This document shows positions 1 to 5,490 of a stretch of 7,253 nt of DNA, in pieces (the stretch's first letter is position 1; each line of letters opens with the position of its first letter). Origin of the DNA: Candidatus Hodarchaeota archaeon (GTDB lineage Archaea > Asgardarchaeota > Heimdallarchaeia > Hodarchaeales > Hodarchaeaceae); assembly GCA_016839665.1 (NCBI GenBank), contig JAEOTU010000053.1, positions 1-7,253 of the forward strand, written 5' to 3'. The notes under the pieces were generated by a model. That model saw only the letters and a program-made list of their open reading frames with translations. It had not been told where the DNA came from and did no database searches. A program made the translations under genes and the position numbers.

Positions 1-594
1 GGTGAAATTTTTTGTAAAAAGGGTGATTTAAATCAAGCTCAACAACTTTTCCGCGAAAGCTTCATTTTTTTCGAAGACCTCGCTGACAAAAGAGGTATGG
101 GAAATAGTCTTCGAAATATCGGTTCAATTTATCAAATTAAGGGAGAACTTGATCTAGCACTTGAATATAAAATGAATGCAGTAAATATTTTAGAAGAAAT
201 CAGTGCCAAACAGGATTTTGCAATCGCTCTTCAAGGCGTGGGTGAAATCTATGCGAATAAAGGGGAAATTCACCTTGCTTTCGATTTTACACAAAAAAGC
301 TTGGTTATTTTCGAGGAAATCGGTGCAAAACGCTCTATTGCTGAAAATCTGTTTATCATTGGTGACATTCTGAGAACGAAAGGGGATTTGAATGGAGCGC
401 TAGGCTTCTATCAAAAATGTCAGGTAATTTTGAATGAAATTGGAATGGAGGGTTTTCTGCCTCTTGCTCGTATTGGCGAAATTTATCATGCCAAGGAAGA
501 ATATGATACTGCTTTTCAGTATTTCGAGGAAAGTTTGACCTATTTTGAAAAAACTGGATTTGATCTTCTCGAAAGAAAAACCCTCTACTATAAT
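1..594 (+). repeat. In-gene tandem TPR repeats, about 120-nt period
   Basis: Five in-frame units begin at bases 1, 121, 241, 361 and 475, so the spacing is 120, 120, 120 and 114 nt. Several open with a near-identical word (ggtgaaat at 1 and 241, ggtgacat at 361, ggcgaaat at 475), which shows the period at DNA level. The 114-nt step reflects a two-codon-shorter fourth unit. The array runs off the left edge, so the repeat count is a minimum. Confidence 0.75.
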
Positions 595-1305
595 TTAATC
601 AAACTATGTGTCGACACTAACGCTCCTGACAAGGCAGAGCATTACATTCAGTATCTCCAACAAATCAATGAGAAAGAAGATAATAAGATAATCAACCAAC
701 TCTATCGCTTAGCACAGGCAATGCTCCTGAAAACAAGTAATAGAGTAGTAAAAATTGCTCAAGCACAACAGATATTCCGTCAAGTTGCGGAAGAGGAAAT
801 TGTTTTTTTTGAGGTAACTGTTGATGCGATTCTCAACTTGTGTGACCTCCTGCTAGAAGAATTGAGTACATCTGGTAATGAAGAAATTTTGAACGAATTG
901 AACATGTGGTTTACGAAATTGTATGATCTTGGCCAATCTCAATGTTCTTATTCATTGCTAGCTGAAATCTACTTACTCCAATCAAAGCTTGCATTATTAG
1001 AGTTAGATATGGAAAAAGCACAACAACTTCTGACTAAAGCACAAAAAATTGCAGAGGAGAAGGATTTACAACAATTGCTCACTAAGGTATCTGATGAACA
1101 AGTTATTGTACTTGACCAAATGAATAAATGGGATGTATTCAGTAAGAAGCCTTCAATGGCCGAACGGATCAAATTGGTTCAATTGGAAGATTTATTGAAC
1201 AGATTGCTCTATAAAAAACTCTATGGAGCGGGAGAAGAGATTACAGATTATGCAGAGAGAGCACAGGAGCTCATAAAAGAATGGGAACTGGATGAAGAAG
1301 ATTAA
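1..1305 (+). CDS. TPR-repeat protein, 5'-truncated by the window edge
   Basis: The reading frame is open from base 1, so the ATG at 97 is an internal methionine and the true start lies outside the window. 434 residues are visible. The N-terminal part holds five tetratricopeptide repeats starting at visible residues 1, 41, 81, 121 and 159, each opening with G-[ED]-I-[YFL] or G-S-I-Y, followed by K-G-[DE]-[LI] and an A-x-x-[FY] helix-B core. The period is 40 residues except repeat 4, which is 38. From about residue 234 onward the protein is helical but less regular, with one more TPR-like unit at about 315-353, and it ends in an acidic tail. There is no signal peptide or membrane segment in the visible part, so it is probably cytosolic. 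TPRs make helical scaffolds for protein binding; the partner is unknown. From memory, similar TPR proteins with this C-terminal region are common in Asgard archaea; I do not recognise a specific function. The next gene is 126 bp downstream, so it is probably a separate unit. Confidence 0.9.
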   Translation, partial: GEIFCKKGDLNQAQQLFRESFIFFEDLADKRGMGNSLRNIGSIYQIKGELDLALEYKMNAVNILEEISAKQDFAIALQGVGEIYANKGEIHLAFDFTQKSLVIFEEIGAKRSIAENLFIIGDILRTKGDLNGALGFYQKCQVILNEIGMEGFLPLARIGEIYHAKEEYDTAFQYFEESLTYFEKTGFDLLERKTLYYNLIKLCVDTNAPDKAEHYIQYLQQINEKEDNKIINQLYRLAQAMLLKTSNRVVKIAQAQQIFRQVAEEEIVFFEVTVDAILNLCDLLLEELSTSGNEEILNELNMWFTKLYDLGQSQCSYSLLAEIYLLQSKLALLELDMEKAQQLLTKAQKIAEEKDLQQLLTKVSDEQVIVLDQMNKWDVFSKKPSMAERIKLVQLEDLLNRLLYKKLYGAGEEITDYAERAQELIKEWELDEED

Positions 1306-1403
1306 CTAATAACATTTCAATCCTCCAACGTCTCAATAAACTGAATAGAATTGATGCTACAACAATTCACAATCGAACTGTTCTTATAAGGACTAAAATT
1401 TCT

Positions 1404-1410
1404 ACTAAAT
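1404..1410 (+). promoter_or_regulatory. TATA-like element upstream of the dipeptidase gene
   Basis: The heptamer ACTAAAT lies at -28 to -22 relative to the ATG at 1432. That is the distance expected between an archaeal TATA box and the transcription start if the mRNA is leaderless. The same heptamer lies at -30 to -24 upstream of the GTG at 5346 on the other strand. It is a weak match to the archaeal TTTATATA consensus, so the call rests on position and recurrence. Confidence 0.3.
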
Positions 1411-1431
1411 CTTAACATTGAGAGAAACATA

Positions 1432-2889
1432 ATGGCGTCAAGAATACTTAAAGGTTTAAAACCCAAAATCATTTGGGAGCTATTCGAAGAAATCTCTCGA
1501 ATACCACGGGAGTCGAAAAAGGAAGAAAAAATTCGTGCCTGGATAAAAGCGTGGGCGAATATTTACAATGTTCCAGTTAAAGAGGATAAGATAGGTAACA
1601 TTCTTTTAACCAAAGATGCTTCCGAAGGATGTGAACATTACCCGGGTGTCATACTTCAGGCTCATCTTGATATGGTGGCTCAGAAAGAACCAAGTTGTGA
1701 CCATGACTTTGACAATGATCCTATTCCCTTGAAAATTGTGGATGACTATGTTACAGCTGAAGGAACTACATTAGGAGCCGATAACGGTATTGGTATTGCA
1801 ATGTGCCTTGGTGCGTTAATAGATCCTCATCTTAAACATGGACCCATTGAGGTTCTTTTGACTGTTGACGAAGAAACAGGATTGACTGGAGCATTTGGTC
1901 TTGAAGCAGGGTTTCTCAATCACAAACTTCTCTTAAATCTCGATTCTGAAGATGAAGGAGAGATTACAATTTCAAGCGCTGGTGGTGGAGACACTAAAAT
2001 AATTTTACCTGTAACACGGGAGGTGAAACCATACTACGGATTCAATCTAACTGTGAGTGGTTTGACTGGAGGACATTCTGGTGTAGATATCCACAAAAAT
2101 CGTTTTAATGCTATAAAAATCTTGATTGAAGGCATAATCAATATTCGGCAAAAAGTAGATTTTCGTATCTGTTCCATAAATGGAGGAAGTGCACACAATG
2201 CTATTCCCCGTGATGCTTCTTGTGATTTCCTTGTTGATAACAAAGAGATTACAAAAGAAGTACTTGAGGAATGGAATGGTCAGATTAAGACCTATAGAAA
2301 AAATGAACCAAAGCTTGAAGTTAGATTAAAAGAAGCATCTTTAGACACCTGTATGAGTTCACGATCGACTTCAGCACTAATTACATTGCTATATGAAATT
2401 CCACATGGTCCGTTAGCGTTTTCCAAAGAAATTTCTGACCTGGTCGAAACATCGAATAATCTAGCCCAAGTAAAAACTACAACAACTGGAGAAGGTGTAA
2501 CAGTGAAAATAGTAGCGAGTACTCGTAGTTCTATTGACGAAGAGTTGAAACGTGTGCGAGACGAATTGAAAGAATTAGGGGAAAGAGTAGGAGGAAATGT
2601 TAGTCAAGAATCGGCTTACCCTGGTTGGAAACCAGAATTAGACTCGCAATTTCTAAAATTGGTACAACAGGAATACACGCGTGAGTATAATAAAACAGTT
2701 GAACTCAAGGCGACTCATGGAGGACTAGAAACAGGATTATTCAAGGGGATAAATCCTGAGCTACAATTGGTATCTATAGGTCCTGAAATCAAGGACCCGC
2801 ATTCTCCTCAAGAACGTGTATATATTGAATCAGTCGGCCTCATTTGGCGAATAGTAAGGGCTGTTCTTTCAAAACTAGACCAGCTATGA
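1432..2889 (+). CDS. pepD: Aminoacyl-histidine dipeptidase (PepD, M20 family)
   Basis: Cytosolic di-zinc dipeptidase of the M20 family, expected to split dipeptides such as Xaa-His (carnosine-type) into free amino acids. It is 485 residues, the length I recall for E. coli PepD, and is collinear with it. The metal centre is complete: QAHLDMV gives H78 and general-acid-associated D80; GADNGIG gives bridging D117; TVDEETG gives catalytic base E147 and ligand E148; LDSEDEGE gives D171; DPHSPQE gives H457. The lid/dimerisation domain (about 206-395) carries GGHSG and the NGG...NAIPR motif. The catalytic domain resumes at AYPGW (396-400) and THGGLETGLF. The ATG is chosen because the N-terminus then aligns with PepD (W-[ED]-[LI]-F ... 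S-[RI]-IP). The upstream sequence has no good Shine-Dalgarno, only GAGAG at -12. The next gene starts 38 bp after the stop, suggesting co-transcription. PepD is best known from bacteria, so an old transfer is possible. Confidence in the family is very high; the exact dipeptide preference is unknown. Confidence 0.95.
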   Translation: MASRILKGLKPKIIWELFEEISRIPRESKKEEKIRAWIKAWANIYNVPVKEDKIGNILLTKDASEGCEHYPGVILQAHLDMVAQKEPSCDHDFDNDPIPLKIVDDYVTAEGTTLGADNGIGIAMCLGALIDPHLKHGPIEVLLTVDEETGLTGAFGLEAGFLNHKLLLNLDSEDEGEITISSAGGGDTKIILPVTREVKPYYGFNLTVSGLTGGHSGVDIHKNRFNAIKILIEGIINIRQKVDFRICSINGGSAHNAIPRDASCDFLVDNKEITKEVLEEWNGQIKTYRKNEPKLEVRLKEASLDTCMSSRSTSALITLLYEIPHGPLAFSKEISDLVETSNNLAQVKTTTTGEGVTVKIVASTRSSIDEELKRVRDELKELGERVGGNVSQESAYPGWKPELDSQFLKLVQQEYTREYNKTVELKATHGGLETGLFKGINPELQLVSIGPEIKDPHSPQERVYIESVGLIWRIVRAVLSKLDQL

Positions 2890-2915
2890 CCATGTTAAAA
2901 ATACAGTATATATCT

Positions 2916-2921
2916 GGTGAT
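2916..2921 (+). promoter_or_regulatory. Shine-Dalgarno GGTGAT deciding a TTG start
   Basis: GGTGAT is a perfect complement to the ATCACC part of the 16S rRNA 3' end and ends 6 nt before the TTG at 2928. An in-frame TGA at 2922-2924 rules out any earlier start, and no in-frame ATG or GTG follows near the N-terminus, so this site supports TTG as the real initiation codon. Confidence 0.6.
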
Positions 2922-2927
2922 TGAAAC

Positions 2928-3413
2928 TTGGAAAAAAATGAAAAAGAAGAGCTTTTTGGTTCTATAATTCAAACAATTAACAAAGAGATTAGTGGATTAG
3001 AACCTATCGTAACAGCTGACTTGTACAGAATTGTAGTGAATCAGCTTTCGACCATTCCGTACTTCAATTGGACAGGTATCTATCTCTTAGACAAAGACAA
3101 AAATGAGCTTATTTTGGATTATTATGTAGGAAAGCCGACAGAACACACACATATTCCAGTTGGAAGAGGTGTCTGTGGTTCTGCGGTCGCAGAGAAAACA
3201 GATAAAATAGTTGAGGATGTTACTTCACAGAACAACTATCTCGCTTGTTCCATGGAAACACGTTCCGAAATTGTGGTGTTGATCAAGGATAAAAATGATA
3301 TAATAGGCCAAATTGATGTCGATTCCGATGAAGTCGGTGCTTTTGATGAAACTGACCAGAAATACTTACGCATTGTATCAGGTATAATAACCAAAAATCT
3401 GAAGAGTCTTTGA
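2928..3413 (+). CDS. GAF-domain protein, free Met-(R)-sulfoxide reductase-like
   Basis: A single GAF domain fills this 161-residue cytosolic protein, about the size of free methionine-(R)-sulfoxide reductase (fRMsr, E. coli YebR/MsrC). That enzyme reduces free, not protein-bound, methionine-R-sulfoxide using thioredoxin-recycled cysteines. Family signatures seen here are NWTGIYLL (47-54), IPVGRGVCGSAV (76-87), LACSMETRSEIVV (105-117) and GQIDVDSD (127-134). C83 and C107 correspond to E. coli Cys94 and Cys118; E114 and D130/D132 match the acidic substrate-binding residues. The position of the third family cysteine (E. coli Cys84) is H73, and there are only two cysteines in all. Two cysteines can in principle support nucleophile plus resolving chemistry, as reported for the yeast enzyme. 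The alternative is a GAF sensor derived from this family. Translation starts at TTG, the first possible codon after an in-frame TGA. It lies 38 bp after pepD, probably in one operon. Confidence 0.82.
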   Translation: MEKNEKEELFGSIIQTINKEISGLEPIVTADLYRIVVNQLSTIPYFNWTGIYLLDKDKNELILDYYVGKPTEHTHIPVGRGVCGSAVAEKTDKIVEDVTSQNNYLACSMETRSEIVVLIKDKNDIIGQIDVDSDEVGAFDETDQKYLRIVSGIITKNLKSL

Positions 3414-3474
3414 ATTGAAAATAATCCAATTGAACTATTACTTCATAATCCCCTCATAAAAGACCGATTGATTC

Positions 3475-3483
3475 AATATATTT
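3475..3483 (+). promoter_or_regulatory. Possible TATA box before the acetyltransferase gene
   Basis: AATATATTT resembles the archaeal TATA consensus and is centred about 32 bp upstream of the TTG at 3511, which would place a transcription start near 3505. That start would remove the GGTGG ribosome-binding candidate at 3498-3502, so the two elements are hard to reconcile for the same mRNA. It may be only AT-rich spacer. Confidence 0.22.
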
Positions 3484-3497
3484 CACAAATGAAATGT

Positions 3498-3502
3498 GGT
3501 GG
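3498..3502 (+). promoter_or_regulatory. Shine-Dalgarno-like GGTGG before a TTG start
   Basis: GGTGG followed by TTGAA precedes TTG 3511 with 8 nt spacing. The layout closely copies that of the preceding GAF gene (GGTGATTGAAAC-TTG versus GGTGGTTGAATTC-TTG). It favours TTG 3511 over the two GTG codons at 3496 and 3499, which overlap this element and have no ribosome-binding signal of their own. Confidence 0.45.
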
Positions 3503-3510
3503 TTGAATTC

Positions 3511-4170
3511 TTGGTTCATATTCGAAAGCTTCAGCCTCAAGATCGAAAGGGAGTGATTAATGTATGTTGGCGGACAGGTTATATGGGGGAGCCCGCTAAA
3601 GGCCGTTTTGATGATCTGTACCTCTTTGGATTATTATTTTGTTTATACTATGTTGATTATGAACCTGAAAATTGTTATGTGGCCGTAGAAGAACAAAATG
3701 GACAAGTTATTGGATATATCTTGAGTAGTTTCAATTCAGAAAAACAGGAAATACAGTTTCGTAAAAGAATGATCGGGAAAATTATCCGAAGAGCTTTTTT
3801 CTATACTCTTTGGCGTTATCCAAAGACTTTTCGTGTCTTCTGGCACTTTAAAAAGATTTTCCAAGAGGAACCAAAGATTCCTAATGAAAAAGAGCTGCTT
3901 GCGCCCTATCCAGCGCATCTCCACATAGATATTCTCCCCGAGTTTCATAGACAAGGCATTGGAACCCAATTAATGAATAACCTTGAAACTCACTTCAAAA
4001 ATCACAAGGTTAGGGGAGTCCATCTAGGGACAAGTGAACGAAATATTAAAGCTGTCGCTTTCTATCAAAAATTAGGTTTCTCAGTGATTTATGAAGGACT
4101 AAGTGGGTTCGGTATGTGGCCAGATTCTCCTGAGGTAAAATCTCTGATATTTGCAAAGAAATTGAACTAA
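3511..4170 (+). CDS. GNAT N-acetyltransferase, O-GlcNAcase C-terminal-like subfamily
   Basis: Predicted cytosolic acetyl-CoA-dependent N-acetyltransferase of 219 residues; acceptor unknown. The GNAT fold is seen from the N-terminal beta strand (HIRKLQPQD), through the central YVAVEEQNGQVIGYI strands, to motif A (HLHIDILPEFHRQGIGTQ), with the acetyl-CoA pyrophosphate loop R-Q-G-I-G-T at 147-152, and motif B (GVHLGTSERNIKAVAFYQKL) with Y185 in the usual general-acid position. The early V-C-W-R-T-G segment, the long aromatic and basic insert between beta strands 3 and 4 (about 75-130), and the YP-[AS]-HLHID block match, from memory, the bacterial acetyltransferases related to the C-terminal HAT-like domain of O-GlcNAcase, rather than the RimI or aminoglycoside types. 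Start choice: GTG 3496 or 3499 would add four or five residues, but TTG 3511 has the better ribosome-binding context and gives the usual short GNAT N-terminus. It is the last gene of the + strand group and converges on the next gene with 15 bp between stops. Confidence 0.85.
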   Translation: MVHIRKLQPQDRKGVINVCWRTGYMGEPAKGRFDDLYLFGLLFCLYYVDYEPENCYVAVEEQNGQVIGYILSSFNSEKQEIQFRKRMIGKIIRRAFFYTLWRYPKTFRVFWHFKKIFQEEPKIPNEKELLAPYPAHLHIDILPEFHRQGIGTQLMNNLETHFKNHKVRGVHLGTSERNIKAVAFYQKLGFSVIYEGLSGFGMWPDSPEVKSLIFAKKLN

Positions 4171-4185
4171 GGAAAGGACTTCATT

Positions 4186-5346
4186 CTACTTGTTCACACG
4201 TTCCATCAATGTACCATCACGAATCCATTTATGAGCATGGAAGACCTCTTTACCATATTTTTCGGCCAATCCATCTAGAAATGTGGTTAAGTCTGTTAGA
4301 TCTGTGTTTTCTGCTAGTTCAAAAGGACCCCAAGGGTAATTGTAATGTAGTTTCATTCCGATATCAATATCTTTAGCATTTGATATACCTTCTTCGAGAA
4401 CTTTAGCAGCTTCGTTGATTTGTACTCGCATCATATTCATCAAATCAAAATCTGCTGGATCTGACAGATTGATTTTCGGTCGTCTCCCCTCTGGCCATTT
4501 ATAGATACCTTCCCCTGTTTTTTTGCCCAGTTTATTCTCTTTAACCATTTTTTCCAGTGTTGGAGTAGGAGTATAATCTTTCGAAAGATTTTCTGCAAAA
4601 TACTTCGTACTATGATAAAGAATATCTTGGCCTATAAAATCTTGGAGCTCATATGGACCCATAATCATTCCCATATTCAGTGCTGCAGCGTCTACCTTTG
4701 CAGGAGGGTACTCATTTCGGTCGAGCATCAATTGCATTAAAAGAAAACTCGGTGCAACTATCCGATTGAAAATAAAACCAGGACTATCCTTAGAGATGAT
4801 TGGCACTTTGTTTGATTTATGAGTGAAATTTACAACAATACTGATTGTTTCGTCAGAAGTATTATCACCTCTGACTATTTCGATCATTTTTGCCAGAACT
4901 GGAGGAGGAGGGAAATGCATCCCAACAACTTTCTCTGGTCTCTGTGTTGAGGCACCAATCTCAGTAATACTTATAGTAGAGGTATTTGATGCTAAGATTG
5001 CATGCTTTGGGGAGAATTTATCTAAATCACTGAAAATCTTCTTTTTAAGGTTCAATCTTTCGGGTGCTGCTTCAATGCATAGATCTGCATTCTTAACAGC
5101 ACTTTTGAGGTCGGTTGTTAGAGTAAGATTTCTAATAAATTTCTGGTAATCAATTTCAGAAATCACAGACTTTTCAACGAATTTTTTCAGTGACCAATCA
5201 ATCAATGATTTTCCTTTTTCAACCAACTCTTCTTTAATATCGTAAAGAGAAACAGTATAACCCGAAATTAGAGCTACCTCAGCGATCCCATGCCCCATTT
5301 TTCCCGCTCCTATCACGGCAACATGTTTTATATCGTCAATTTTCAC
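4186..5346 (-). CDS. Stand-alone 3-hydroxyacyl-CoA dehydrogenase with altered active-site loop
   Basis: NAD-dependent 3-hydroxyacyl-CoA dehydrogenase homolog of 386 residues, the family that oxidises (S)-3-hydroxyacyl-CoA in beta-oxidation. The Rossmann domain has GAGKMG (13-18) and D36 at the end of beta 2 for the NAD ribose. It is followed by ADLCIEAAPE and ASNTS. Compared with human HADH, S123, H144, E156 and N194 match catalytic Ser137, His158, Glu170 and Asn208. Two 3HCDH C-terminal domains follow (about 194-285 and 305-375). Oddly, the usual H-[FY]-[FM]-N-P loop reads H-F-P-P-P-P (144-149), so the conserved Asn is lost. The protein ends at the point where the paralog upstream continues into enoyl-CoA hydratase. 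The start is GTG 5346: no other in-frame start follows the upstream stop, and the N-terminus leads directly into the dinucleotide fold. No Shine-Dalgarno is obvious. It may be active with altered specificity, or a partner or regulatory paralog. Confidence 0.9.
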   Translation of the reverse strand: MKIDDIKHVAVIGAGKMGHGIAEVALISGYTVSLYDIKEELVEKGKSLIDWSLKKFVEKSVISEIDYQKFIRNLTLTTDLKSAVKNADLCIEAAPERLNLKKKIFSDLDKFSPKHAILASNTSTISITEIGASTQRPEKVVGMHFPPPPVLAKMIEIVRGDNTSDETISIVVNFTHKSNKVPIISKDSPGFIFNRIVAPSFLLMQLMLDRNEYPPAKVDAAALNMGMIMGPYELQDFIGQDILYHSTKYFAENLSKDYTPTPTLEKMVKENKLGKKTGEGIYKWPEGRRPKINLSDPADFDLMNMMRVQINEAAKVLEEGISNAKDIDIGMKLHYNYPWGPFELAENTDLTDLTTFLDGLAEKYGKEVFHAHKWIRDGTLMERVNK

Positions 5347-5366
5347 TTTCTTTATACTCTCTTTCG

Positions 5367-5376
5367 ATAATTTAGT
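5367..5376 (-). promoter_or_regulatory. TATA-like element of the stand-alone dehydrogenase gene
   Basis: On the minus strand ACTAAATTAT begins at -30 relative to the GTG at 5346, the right distance for an archaeal TATA box driving a leaderless transcript. The ACTAAAT part recurs at nearly the same distance before pepD. The match to consensus is modest. Confidence 0.35.
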
Positions 5377-5380
5377 GGTT

Positions 5381-5398
5381 AAAGAGTTTTAACTCTTT
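5381..5398. promoter_or_regulatory. Perfect 8-bp inverted repeat, possible operator
   Basis: AAAGAGTT-TT-AACTCTTT is a perfect dyad with a 2-bp centre. It sits 35-52 bp upstream of the GTG at 5346, directly behind the TATA-like element. A 2-nt loop is too tight for a good RNA hairpin, so a dimeric DNA-binding protein site is the likelier reading. It lies between two beta-oxidation genes, where a fatty-acid-responsive regulator would be sensible, but no regulator gene is in the window. Confidence 0.4.
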
Positions 5399-5467
5399 TG
5401 AATTTTTAGGGTAAAACTCGAAGAAAGCTTACAAAAATGTCAGAAGTTCCTGAAAAATAGAGAGAAT

Positions 5468-5476
5468 AAAAAAAAA
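5468..5476 (-). terminator. Oligo-T terminator after the dehydrogenase/hydratase fusion
   Basis: On the minus strand an uninterrupted T9 tract follows the TAA stop of the fusion gene by 14 nt, within a longer pyrimidine-rich stretch and with a second T5 run further on. Archaeal RNA polymerase terminates at such U tracts without needing a hairpin. This suggests at least partial termination before the downstream paralog, which has its own promoter-like element. Confidence 0.5.
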
Positions 5477-5490
5477 GAGAGGAAGGGGAT

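Noticed and set aside
97..99. ATG as the start of the TPR protein
   Set aside because: The same frame is open back to base 1 and bases 1-96 encode a well-formed TPR unit, so this ATG is internal.
969..1172. Open frames antisense to or overlapping the large genes (for example 969-1172 -, 2034-2243 -, 3736-3969 -, 4823-5149 +, 6422-6619 +, 6737-6931 +)
   Set aside because: Each lies within a gene with clear homology or motifs, has a low-complexity translation with no recognisable domain, and has no start signal.
1306..1431. A small gene or RNA gene in the gap between the TPR gene and pepD
   Set aside because: No open frame of useful length with a start signal, no tRNA-like cloverleaf and no strong hairpin; only a TATA-like element and a weak 6-bp inverted repeat.
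2907..2913. TATATAT as a promoter for the GAF gene
   Set aside because: It is centred only about 18 bp before the TTG start, so transcription would begin inside the coding sequence and would lose the GGTGAT site.
3496..3501. GTG 3496 or GTG 3499 as start of the acetyltransferase
   Set aside because: Neither has a ribosome-binding signal, and both overlap the GGTGG element that is well placed for TTG 3511. They cannot be excluded; the difference is at most five residues.
5381..5398. The palindrome as a hairpin terminator of the fusion gene
   Set aside because: The loop would be 2 nt, no T run long enough follows on the minus strand, and a better oligo-T terminator lies directly after the stop at 5468-5476.
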